This document shows, piece by piece, positions 1-7,037 of a DNA stretch of 64,000 bases. Both the position numbers and the translations under genes were made by a program. The notes under the pieces were generated by a model that worked only from the letters and a program-made list of their open reading frames with translations, ran no database searches and was not told where the DNA came from. The DNA is from Nocardioides sp. JS614 (GTDB lineage Bacteria > Actinomycetota > Actinomycetes > Propionibacteriales > Nocardioidaceae). Position 1 is the first letter of the stretch. Each line of letters opens with the position of its first letter. The stretch covers positions 3,224,001 through 3,288,000 of the forward strand of contig NC_008699.1 of the NCBI RefSeq assembly GCF_000015265.1, read 5' to 3'.

Positions 1-192
1 GTCGCCGGAGTTGACCTCCGCGCCCGCGGCCCCGCGGTGGTCGAGGTTCAGCAGGGCCGAGATGCCCTGCTGGATGATCTCGTGGCTGGCGACGCCGGTC
101 AGGGTCGCGACGAACGCCACGCCACAGGCGTCGTGCTCGTGGCGAGGGTCATAGAGCCCCTGGGGTGGCGGGAATGCGTGCGAGTAGGGCAC
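1..192 (-). CDS. gltB: Glutamate synthase large subunit, 5' end only
   Basis: The first 64 residues of the large (glutaminase plus synthase) subunit of NADPH glutamate synthase run off the left edge. The protein begins MPYSHAFPPPQGLYDP and continues into HEHDACGVAFVATL, the N-terminus of a class II glutamine amidotransferase; Cys23 is the residue that becomes the N-terminal nucleophile once the 22-residue propeptide is removed (family knowledge). The following HRGAAGAEVNSGD is also typical of GltB. The GTG start at 190-192 has GGGAG seven bases upstream. The 106-bp gap to lgt suggests its own promoter, but I see no convincing -35/-10 pair there. The rest of the gene lies outside the window. 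Confidence 0.93.
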   Translation of the reverse strand, partial: MPYSHAFPPPQGLYDPRHEHDACGVAFVATLTGVASHEIIQQGISALLNLDHRGAAGAEVNSGD

Positions 193-298
193 GGGCGTGC
201 TCCCGTCGTCTGGTCGAGCAGTGCAGTGGTGGCCGAGAGAACCGGCCAGGTGCAGGGGACGACATTGGCCCTAGCGGAGGTGACACATTAGCACCCGG

Positions 299-1243
299 TC
301 AGCCGGGCGGCGCTCCGTCGTCGTGGGAGCGGACACCGCCGCCCGCAGCGGGCAGGTCGCCGGATTCCTCGGCAGCTCCCGGGTCGACGTGCTCGTCGTC
401 GTACACCTGCTCCTCACGGCCCGGCCGCAGCCGGCCGCTGACCACGAAGCAGACCGCAGCCACGACGAACAGCACGATCGAGGTCCACACGTTGAACCGC
501 AGGCCGCCGACGTCGGACAGCTCGACGTCGTCGATGCGCAGCATCTCGATCCAGCCGCGGCCGAGCGTGTAGGCCATCACGTAGAGCGCCAGCACCCGGC
601 CGTGGCCCAGCCGGAACCGGCGGTCGGCCCAGATCACGAAGCCGAACGCACCGAGGTTCCACACGCACTCGTAGAGGAATGTCGGGTGGAAGGTCGGGTC
701 CTCGAGATAGCCGAGCGGGCGGTGGTCGGCGTCGATCTCCAGGCCCCAGGGCAGGTCGGTCGGCTTGCCGAACAGCTCCTGGTTGAACCAGTTGCCCCAG
801 CGCCCCACAGCCTGCGCCACCAGGACGCCGGGCGCCATCGCGTCGAGCACCGGGAGCATCCGGATGCCCTTGCGGCGGGCGCCGATGTAGACCCCGAGGG
901 CGCCGAGCGCGATCGAGCCCCAGACGCCGAGACCGCCGCGCCAGACATAGAGCGCCTCGATCGGGTGCCGACCGTCGCCGAAGTAGAGGTCGCTGTCGGT
1001 GAGCACGTGGTAGATCCGGCCGCCGACCAGCCCGAACGGCACGGCCCACAGCGCCAGGTCCTGGACGTCGCCTGCGCGGCCGCCCCGCGCGATCCAGCGC
1101 CGCTCGCCGATCCAGATCGCCGCGACGATGCCGGCGATGATCGCGAGCGCGTAGCCGCGGATCGGCACCGGGCCGAGGTACCACACGCCCGAGGACGGGC
1201 TCGGGATCGACAGCACGCTCACCTGAGCGATCAGGGTGGTCAC
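299..1243 (-). CDS. lgt: Prolipoprotein diacylglyceryl transferase Lgt
   Basis: Integral membrane enzyme that moves diacylglycerol from phosphatidylglycerol to the lipobox cysteine of prelipoproteins, the first step of lipoprotein maturation; LspA, which acts second, is also in this window. The 314-residue protein has several hydrophobic segments, the family signature GRWGNWFNQE near residue 150 and a GGRIYHVLTD motif with the conserved His. I chose GTG at 1241-1243 because it forms a GTGA overlap with the stop of the upstream SCO1 gene; an in-frame start further upstream would lie deep inside that gene and add a tail unlike the family. The C-terminus is a charged cytoplasmic extension. Confidence 0.95.
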   Translation of the reverse strand: MTTLIAQVSVLSIPSPSSGVWYLGPVPIRGYALAIIAGIVAAIWIGERRWIARGGRAGDVQDLALWAVPFGLVGGRIYHVLTDSDLYFGDGRHPIEALYVWRGGLGVWGSIALGALGVYIGARRKGIRMLPVLDAMAPGVLVAQAVGRWGNWFNQELFGKPTDLPWGLEIDADHRPLGYLEDPTFHPTFLYECVWNLGAFGFVIWADRRFRLGHGRVLALYVMAYTLGRGWIEMLRIDDVELSDVGGLRFNVWTSIVLFVVAAVCFVVSGRLRPGREEQVYDDEHVDPGAAEESGDLPAAGGGVRSHDDGAPPG

Positions 1244-1872
1244 CGGTCGGCCTCCTCGGCGAGCAGTGTGTGGAGGTCGGCGGCCAGGTCGGCCGACGAG
1301 GTGTCCTGCGTCCACAGCAGCGGTGAGGTGTCGTCGGCGGTGATCGCGGTGACCTGCGTGCTGTGGCTGTTCAGGTCGCGGCCCCCGCTGGGCAGCCGCT
1401 CGCCGTCGGCGACGTACACCGCCAGCGGCTTGCCGACGGCCGCGATCGTGTCGAGGTCACCGGTCAGCCCGATGAAGGACGGGTCGAACCGGTCGAGGTA
1501 CGCGCGCAGGTGCTGCTCGGTGTCGACCTTCGGGTCCGTCGTCACGAACACCACGTCGACGGAGCTGCGGTCGGCCTCGTCGAGCCGCGTGAGTGCGGAG
1601 GCGATGTTGGCCATCACGACCTGGCAGATGTCCGGGCAGCTCGAGTAGCCGAAGAACACCAGCGTCACCGGCTTGTCGGTGTCCTTCGTCAGGGAGTACG
1701 GCTGCCCGCTGGTGTCGGTGAGCGGTGTCGCCGAGACCGTGTAGGGGTCGTGGGTCACGGCGGCGCGGTAGCCGCCGTCGGTCTCGGCCGTGCTGGTGGA
1801 GCAGCCGGCGAGCAGCGCCCCGGCCAGCACCAGGGCGCCGATCCCCGCGAGCCGCCTACGCACGCCGGACAC
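1240..1872 (-). CDS. SCO1/SenC-family copper chaperone lipoprotein
   Basis: Probable membrane-anchored thioredoxin-fold protein that delivers copper to the CuA centre of cytochrome c oxidase (family role). The N-terminus is a lipoprotein signal peptide with lipobox LLAGC, then a domain containing FFGYSSCPDIC, whose CxxxC pair binds copper, and a downstream His in LNSHSTQV, the third ligand. At 210 residues it has normal family length. It overlaps the end of trpA by 17 bp and passes into lgt by a GTGA overlap, so it is likely co-transcribed with both. Start is GTG at 1870-1872; a second GTG nine bases downstream (1861-1863) is equally possible. Confidence 0.9.
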   Translation of the reverse strand: MSGVRRRLAGIGALVLAGALLAGCSTSTAETDGGYRAAVTHDPYTVSATPLTDTSGQPYSLTKDTDKPVTLVFFGYSSCPDICQVVMANIASALTRLDEADRSSVDVVFVTTDPKVDTEQHLRAYLDRFDPSFIGLTGDLDTIAAVGKPLAVYVADGERLPSGGRDLNSHSTQVTAITADDTSPLLWTQDTSSADLAADLHTLLAEEADR

Positions 1873-2680
1873 CGGCGGCGAGGTCCTCGGTCAGCTCGCG
1901 GAGCGCGCGCAGGCCCGCGGCCGGGTCGTCCGGGTGGTCGAGGAGCGTGCGCACGAACGCCGAGCCCACGATCACGCCGTCGGCGCCGATCCCGTTCCTG
2001 GCAGCCAGCTCGGCGGCCTGGTCGCCGGTGCTGACGCCGAGGCCCACGCCGACCGGCAGGTCCGCGCCGGCCGCCGCGATCGCGCTCCTGGCCCGCGCCA
2101 CGAGCGGTCCGGCCAGGTCGCTGGTCGTCGCCCGGGCGCCGGTCACGCCCATCACCGCGGTGGCGTAGACGAAGCCGCGGCACGCCGCCGTCGTCATCGC
2201 GAGCCGCTCCTCGGTCGAGGACGGCGCGACCAGGAACACCTTGTCCAGGTCGTGCTCGTCGGCGGCGGCGATCCACTCCTGCGCGCTGTCGGGGGTGAGG
2301 TCGGGCGTGATCAGACCCGCTCCCCCGGCGTTGGCGAGATCGGCGGCGAACCGCGAGACGCCGTACCGTTCGACCGGGTTCCAGTAGGTCATCACGACGG
2401 TCGGCGTGCCGGTCGCCGCGACCGCCTCGACGGTGCGCAGGACGTCGGCGGTGCGGACGCCCCGCTCGAGGGCCTGCTGCGCGGCCGCCTGGATGGTGGG
2501 CCCGTCCATGACCGGGTCGCTGTAGGGCAGCCCGACCTCGATCACGTCACACCCGGCGTCGACCATCGCCAGCATGGCGTCGATGCCCCCGGCGACGTCC
2601 GGGAAGCCCGCCGGCAGGTAGCCCACGAGCGCCGCCCGGCCCTCGGCCCTCGCCGTGTCGAACGCGGTCCGCGTGCTCAT
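1856..2680 (-). CDS. trpA: Tryptophan synthase alpha chain
   Basis: Cleaves indole-3-glycerol phosphate to indole and glyceraldehyde 3-phosphate and channels indole to TrpB. The 274-residue TIM barrel carries VIEVGLPYSDPVMDGP, with catalytic Glu48 and Asp59 in the expected places, and late GVGLGVST and DGVIVGSAF phosphate-binding loops. The ATG at 2678-2680 overlaps the trpB stop as ATGA, giving translational coupling. It is the third gene of a trpC-trpB-trpA run. Confidence 0.97.
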   Translation of the reverse strand: MSTRTAFDTARAEGRAALVGYLPAGFPDVAGGIDAMLAMVDAGCDVIEVGLPYSDPVMDGPTIQAAAQQALERGVRTADVLRTVEAVAATGTPTVVMTYWNPVERYGVSRFAADLANAGGAGLITPDLTPDSAQEWIAAADEHDLDKVFLVAPSSTEERLAMTTAACRGFVYATAVMGVTGARATTSDLAGPLVARARSAIAAAGADLPVGVGLGVSTGDQAAELAARNGIGADGVIVGSAFVRTLLDHPDDPAAGLRALRELTEDLAAGVRRA

Positions 2681-3957
2681 CCGATCGGCTCCCCGGCTCC
2701 GTGGCCTCCGGCGTGCTGGCCGTCGACCAGGCCGAAGTACTCGATCGCGGTGCCCATGTCCTTGTCGCCGCGCCCGCTCAGGTTGATCAGCACCGTCGCG
2801 TCCGGCCCCTGCTCCGCGGCCAGCCGCTCGGCGACCCGGAGCCCGCCGGCGACAGCGTGAGCGGACTCGATCGCCGGGATGATGCCCTCGGTGCGGCTGA
2901 GGAGGGCGAGTGCCGCCATGGCCTCGTCGTCGGTCACCGGGAGGTACGTCGCGCGCCCGGTCGCGGCCAGGTGCGCGTGCTGCGGGCCGACGCCGGGGTA
3001 GTCCAGCCCGGCCGAGATCGAGTGCGACTCGAGGGTCTGGCCGTCCTCGTCCTGGAGGACGTAGGTGCGCGCCCCGTGCAGGACGCCGCGGTCCCCCGCG
3101 TGGATCGTGGCGGCGTGCCGGCCGGTCTCGAAGCCCTCGCCACCGGCCTCGAACCCGTAGATCGCGACGTCCGCGTCGTCGAGGAAGGCCGAGAACAGGC
3201 CGATCGCGTTGGAGCCCCCGCCGACGCAGGCCGCGATCGCGTCCGGGAGCCGGCCGAAGCGCTCGAGGCACTGCGCCCGGGCCTCGTCGCCGATGCCGCG
3301 GGTGAAGTCGCGGACCATGCTGGGGAACGGGTGCGGCCCGGCCGCGGTGCCGAAGAGGTATGCCGTGTGGTCGACGGTGGCGACCCAGTCGCGCAGCGCC
3401 TCGTTGATCGCGTCCTTGAGCGTGGCGCTGCCGGAGTCGACGGGGACGACGGTGGCGCCGAGCAGGTTCATCCGGGCGACGTTGAGCGCCTGCCGCCGGG
3501 TGTCGACCGAGCCCATGTAGACCGTGCAGTCGAGACCGAAGTAGGCCGCGGCCGTCGCGCTGGCCACGCCGTGCTGCCCGGCGCCGGTCTCCGCGATCAC
3601 CCGGGTCTTGCCCATCCGCCGGGTCAGCAGCGCCTGGCCCAGCACGTTGCGGATCTTGTGCGCGCCGGTGTGGGCGAGGTCCTCGCGCTTGAGCAGGATC
3701 CGGGCACCGACCTGGGCGCTGAGCCGCTCGGCGACGTAGAGCGGGCTCGGGAGGCCGGCGTACTCGCGCAGGATCGTGTCGAACTCCGCGACGAACTCCG
3801 GATCGGCCATCGCGTCCTGCCAGGCGACGGTGAGCTCGTCGAGGGCCGCCACCAGGGCCTCGGGCATGAACCGCCCGCCGAAGCCCTCCGCGGGGCCGCC
3901 GAACCAGCCGAGCGCGTCCGCGTCGTACGTCGTCGTCCGCTCGGGCCTGGTCGTCAT
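2677..3957 (-). CDS. trpB: Tryptophan synthase beta chain
   Basis: PLP enzyme that condenses indole with serine to tryptophan. The 426-residue protein has the PLP lysine Lys101 in REDLAHTGAHKIRNVLG, the glycine-rich phosphate loop CVGGGSNAIG, and the GGRFMPEAL start typical of TrpB1. ATGA overlaps join it both to trpC upstream and trpA downstream. The C-terminal tail is rich in Gly and His but otherwise ordinary. Confidence 0.98.
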   Translation of the reverse strand: MTTRPERTTTYDADALGWFGGPAEGFGGRFMPEALVAALDELTVAWQDAMADPEFVAEFDTILREYAGLPSPLYVAERLSAQVGARILLKREDLAHTGAHKIRNVLGQALLTRRMGKTRVIAETGAGQHGVASATAAAYFGLDCTVYMGSVDTRRQALNVARMNLLGATVVPVDSGSATLKDAINEALRDWVATVDHTAYLFGTAAGPHPFPSMVRDFTRGIGDEARAQCLERFGRLPDAIAACVGGGSNAIGLFSAFLDDADVAIYGFEAGGEGFETGRHAATIHAGDRGVLHGARTYVLQDEDGQTLESHSISAGLDYPGVGPQHAHLAATGRATYLPVTDDEAMAALALLSRTEGIIPAIESAHAVAGGLRVAERLAAEQGPDATVLINLSGRGDKDMGTAIEYFGLVDGQHAGGHGAGEPIG

Positions 3958-4736
3958 GACTCGACTCCTGTCATCCTGCGCACTGCGCCCTCGGGGTCGC
4001 CGTCCTTCACCAGTGCCTCGCCCACGAGCACGGCCCGGGCCCCCTCGCGCACGAACCGCGCCACGTCGTCCGGTCCGAAGATCCCCGACTCGGCCACCTT
4101 GACGCGATCGTCGGGGACCAGCGGCGCGAGCCGCCCGAAGGTGTCGTCATGGATCGCGAGCGTCTTCAGGTTGCGAGCGTTCACGCCGACCAGCTCCGCA
4201 CCGAGGGCCACGGCCCGCTCGGTCTCGGGCTCGTCGTGGACCTCGACCAGCGCCGTCAGGCCCAGCTCACGGGCCTCGTCGTGGAGCCGGCGCAGGTCGT
4301 CGTCGTCGAGGGCCGCGACGATCAGCAGCACCAGGTCCGCGCCGGCCGCCCGGGCCTCGACGACCTGGTAGCTCGAGACGATGAAGTCCTTGCGCAGGAT
4401 CGGGGTGTCGACCGCGGCCCGGACCGCGCGCAGGTCGGCGAGGCTGCCGCCGAAGCGGCGCTGCTCGGTGAGCACGCTGATCGCGGCAGCGCCACCCGCC
4501 GCGTAGCTGCGGGCGAGCTCGGCCGGATCGGGGATCGTGGCCAGGTCGCCCTTGCTGGGGCTGCGCCGCTTGACCTCGGCGATCACGCTCGAGCCGGCGG
4601 CCCGGAAGTGCGGCATCGGGTCACGGGGCGGGTCGACGTCGGCCAGCGCGGCCCGCAGGTCGGCGAGACTGGTCGCCGACTCGCGCTCCGCCAGGTCGAG
4701 CCGCACGCCGGCCACGATGTCGTCGAGCACGGACAT
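3954..4736 (-). CDS. trpC: Indole-3-glycerol phosphate synthase
   Basis: Closes the indole ring from carboxyphenylaminodeoxyribulose phosphate. The protein (260 residues from the chosen ATG) contains the family signature VIAEVKRRSPSKGDLA with the catalytic lysine and SerProSer, LRKDFIVSSYQV, and late AESGIFGPDD. The ATG at 4734-4736 gives the usual MSVLDDIVAGVR N-terminus; a GTG at 4746-4748 would add four residues and has no better ribosome binding site. First gene of the visible trpCBA run; the 204-bp region to the divergent DUF4190 gene must hold its promoter, although I cannot identify it confidently. Confidence 0.95.
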   Translation of the reverse strand: MSVLDDIVAGVRLDLAERESATSLADLRAALADVDPPRDPMPHFRAAGSSVIAEVKRRSPSKGDLATIPDPAELARSYAAGGAAAISVLTEQRRFGGSLADLRAVRAAVDTPILRKDFIVSSYQVVEARAAGADLVLLIVAALDDDDLRRLHDEARELGLTALVEVHDEPETERAVALGAELVGVNARNLKTLAIHDDTFGRLAPLVPDDRVKVAESGIFGPDDVARFVREGARAVLVGEALVKDGDPEGAVRRMTGVES

Positions 4737-4940
4737 GCGGGCACTCACTCCAGTCAGCGGGGCAGGGTCGATCGGGGTGGATCAGGGCGGTACGGCACTC
4801 GAAGTCTGTCACGACCCTGGTGGCCCGCGGACCGCGCCTCGGGACGCGGACGGCGAGGCGTCGGTGTCGGGGTTCCCGCACCGGTAGTGTCCGCAGCAAG
4901 CGGCCGGCAGACGGACGGCCAGACGAAGGGTTTCGAGCAC

Positions 4941-5288
4941 GTGAGCTACTCAGAGCCACCTCCCCCGCCGCAGTACGGCGCACCCGTGCCGCCGCAGGGC
5001 GGCCTTCCTCCGAAGACCTCGGGCAAGGCGATCGGGTCGATGGTGACCGGCCTGGTCGGCCTGCTGACGATCTGCTGCGGGTTCTTCGTGGTGACCAGCG
5101 TCGTGGCGATCATCCTGGGCTTCCTGGCCCGCAAGGAGATCCGCGCGTCCAACGGCCAGCTGAAGGGCGAGGGCCAAGCGCTGACCGGCATCATCACCGG
5201 CTTCGTCGGGATCGCGATGGTGATCGTCACGATCATCCTGGTCGCGACCGGTGTCCTGGACACGAACTTCGAGTACAGCACGTCCTGA
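4941..5288 (+). CDS. DUF4190-type small membrane protein
   Basis: A 115-residue protein with a Pro/Gln-rich cytoplasmic N-terminus (PPPPPQYGAPVPPQGG) followed by two transmembrane helices (about 35-60 and 85-110) separated by a short loop with RKEIRASNGQLKGEG. This layout and the loop are typical of DUF4190 proteins, common in actinobacteria and without known function. GTG start at 4941-4943, with GAAGGG about ten bases upstream and a TAGTGT hexamer at 4885-4890 as possible -10. It is transcribed alone, away from trpC, and ends before a strong hairpin. Confidence 0.8.
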   Translation: MSYSEPPPPPQYGAPVPPQGGLPPKTSGKAIGSMVTGLVGLLTICCGFFVVTSVVAIILGFLARKEIRASNGQLKGEGQALTGIITGFVGIAMVIVTIILVATGVLDTNFEYSTS

Positions 5289-5307
5289 GCGCAGCGCCGG
5301 AGAGGTG

Positions 5308-5340
5308 CGAAGGGCCGACCCCGGCGGGGTCGGCCCTTCG
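5308..5340. terminator. Bidirectional hairpin terminator
   Basis: A perfect 15-bp GC-rich stem (left arm 5308-5322, right arm 5326-5340) with a three-base loop GGC, placed 20 bp after the DUF4190 stop and 25 bp after the end of the convergent DUF2752 gene. There is no T-run, as is common in actinobacteria. Confidence 0.8.
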
Positions 5341-5364
5341 CGCGCCTCAGGGGGAACGTCGGCC

Positions 5365-5811
5365 TCAGGGCGCCAACCAGGACCCGGCCGGCAGGTTGCG
5401 CAGCACCGCGAAGACGACGGCGACCACGCACAGCGTCACGGTGCCGACGGTGACCAGGCGCCCGTCCGGCTCGCGCTCGCGGCCCAGCCAGCGGTCGACG
5501 ACCCACCGCCCGAGCAGGAACACCAGCAGCGGCAGCATCGCGACGAAGAGCAGGTTGCTGGACGCCGCCGCGCCGACGTCTCCGTGGGTGAGGTCGTTGA
5601 CCGCGCGCAGGCCGCCGCAACCCGGGCACCAGAAGCCGAGGGCCGCGCTGGGGCAGTAGCCCCAGGAGCCGCTCTCGTGGGGGTCGCGGATGTGCAGCGC
5701 GAGGGTCGCCGCGCCGAGCGCGCCGATGGTGATCGCGGGCGCCGCCATCCGCTGCCACCGGCTCGCGCCGCCGACCGCCGAGGGGGCGGTGGGGGGCGCG
5801 GTGATGGTCAC
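5365..5811 (-). CDS. DUF2752 membrane protein
   Basis: A 148-residue membrane protein with three hydrophobic segments (about 24-43, 82-103 and 120-137) and the DUF2752 motif YCPSAALGFWCPGCGGLRA, whose Cys residues are conserved in the family. Function unknown. It is last in the hisI-TIGR02234-HGxxPAAW-DUF2752 run, a neighbourhood seen next to trp genes in many actinobacteria; the link to tryptophan is positional only. Confidence 0.85.
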   Translation of the reverse strand: MTITAPPTAPSAVGGASRWQRMAAPAITIGALGAATLALHIRDPHESGSWGYCPSAALGFWCPGCGGLRAVNDLTHGDVGAAASSNLLFVAMLPLLVFLLGRWVVDRWLGREREPDGRLVTVGTVTLCVVAVVFAVLRNLPAGSWLAP

Positions 5812-5824
5812 GGCCGGGGTCCGC

Positions 5825-6025
5825 TCAGTGACCCGACTGGTTGAAGCCGAGCTTGGCCATCACGCCGAACACGACCAGCGACGCCACCCCGAGCGCGACG
5901 CCGACCCAGAAGACCGGGTAGCTGACCGGGTCCAGCAGCAGGCCCACGGCACCGACGACGAACCCCAGCATCGCGATCGCGACCGCCGTCCAGGCCGCGG
6001 GGGTGTTGCCGTGGTTGTTCGACAT
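5825..6025 (-). CDS. HGxxPAAW-family small membrane protein (DUF6704)
   Basis: A 66-residue protein with the N-terminal HGNTPAAW motif that names the family, then two transmembrane helices (about 12-35 and 40-60). Function unknown. ATG at 6023-6025 is favoured over an in-frame upstream start because AAGGAG sits eight bases before it. It lies between the TIGR02234 gene and DUF2752, its usual place in actinobacterial trp regions. Confidence 0.85.
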   Translation of the reverse strand: MSNNHGNTPAAWTAVAIAMLGFVVGAVGLLLDPVSYPVFWVGVALGVASLVVFGVMAKLGFNQSGH

Positions 6026-6094
6026 GCGGGGGCTCCTTGAAGCGGGGTCCGGACGGGCTCGGTGGTGGGGCTCGTGCGCTCTCGGGGGCACAGT

Positions 6095-6673
6095 CTATTC
6101 AGGCTCGGCGTCCGTCGGGTCGCGACCCTCGTCGATCGCCTTCCAGAGATCGAGACTGGTCTGCTCCTCGGGTGGCGTCGCGGACGCTGCTGGGGCGGCG
6201 CCGGGTGCGTCGTACCGGCTGCCCATCTGCGGCCAGGCCGGCACCCAGGCGACCGCGGCCGCGGCGGCCAGCACCGACAGCAGGGCGCCCACGCCGGCCG
6301 CCCAGAACCAGGCGGTGTGACCGACGTCCGCGGTCGTGACACCGACCTGGGCCAGCTCGTCGCGCAGCCGGTCGGGCACCTGCTCGAAGCCGGCGACCAC
6401 GCCTGCGAGGGCGCCCAGCGCGGCGAGCACGGCGAGTCCGGCGACGGCGCGGCGCACCCGTCCGCGGGTGACCAGGAGGACGCCCCAGCAGGCGAGCACC
6501 ACGAGCGCGAGCGCGGTCACCACCGGCAGGTGCGCGTCGTAGGTGACCAGGGCAGCGCCGGCACCCTCCCCGTCCGCCGCGGCGGCGGGCCGGTCACCGG
6601 CGATGGCCGCCAGGGCACCGGCGGTCAGGCCGCCGAGCACGACGGGGCCGAAGGTACGGCGCGGCTCAGCCAC
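6095..6673 (-). CDS. Trp-region membrane protein, TIGR02234 family
   Basis: A 192-residue membrane protein with three or four helices, a C-terminal proline/alanine-rich tail and the ending SLDLWKAIDEGRDPTDAEPE that is characteristic of the trp-operon-associated family TIGR02234. Its role is unknown. GTG at 6671-6673 overlaps the hisI stop by 8 bp. In related genomes I recall trpE lying directly before this gene; here hisI takes that place. Confidence 0.85.
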   Translation of the reverse strand: MAEPRRTFGPVVLGGLTAGALAAIAGDRPAAAADGEGAGAALVTYDAHLPVVTALALVVLACWGVLLVTRGRVRRAVAGLAVLAALGALAGVVAGFEQVPDRLRDELAQVGVTTADVGHTAWFWAAGVGALLSVLAAAAAVAWVPAWPQMGSRYDAPGAAPAASATPPEEQTSLDLWKAIDEGRDPTDAEPE

Positions 6674-7037
6674 GGGCGTCGGGGCCGGGTCGGTCGGCGC
6701 CGGACAGCAGATCGGCGTCGAAGCAGGTGCGGTCGCCGGTGTGGCAGGCGGCACCGACCTGGTCGACCTTCACCAGGATCGTGTCGCCGTCGCAGTCCAG
6801 CCGGACCTCCTTGACCCACTGCACGTGCCCGGAGGTCTCGCCCTTGAGCCAGTACTCCTGCCGTGAGCGGCTCCAGTACGTCGCCCGGCCGGTCGTCAGC
6901 GTGCGGGCCAGCGCCTCGTCGTCCATCCACCCCAGCATCAGCACCTCGCCGGTGTCGTGCTGCTGCACGACCGCGGGCACCAGCCCGTCCGGGTTGCGCT
7001 TCAGCCGGCCGGCGATGGCGGGGTCCAAGGTGGTCAC
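6666..7037 (-). CDS. hisI: Phosphoribosyl-AMP cyclohydrolase
   Basis: Third step of histidine synthesis: opens the purine ring of phosphoribosyl-AMP. The 123-residue protein has the full motif set: VLMLGWMDDEAL, TYWSRSRQEYWLKGETSG, DCDGDTILVKV for Mg binding and GAACHTGDRTCF for Zn binding. The GTG at 7035-7037 forms a GTGA overlap with the preceding ABC transporter stop, so it is translationally coupled to a transporter rather than to other his genes, which begin 6.7 kb away. Confidence 0.95.
   Translation of the reverse strand: MTTLDPAIAGRLKRNPDGLVPAVVQQHDTGEVLMLGWMDDEALARTLTTGRATYWSRSRQEYWLKGETSGHVQWVKEVRLDCDGDTILVKVDQVGAACHTGDRTCFDADLLSGADRPGPDARG

Noticed and set aside
37..291. Open frame on the plus strand at the left edge
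   Set aside because: It is antisense to gltB, whose conserved N-terminus is clear on the other strand.
323..1648. Long plus-strand open frame over lgt and the SCO1 gene
   Set aside because: High GC keeps frames open; the translation is low-complexity and the minus strand has two genes with family motifs.
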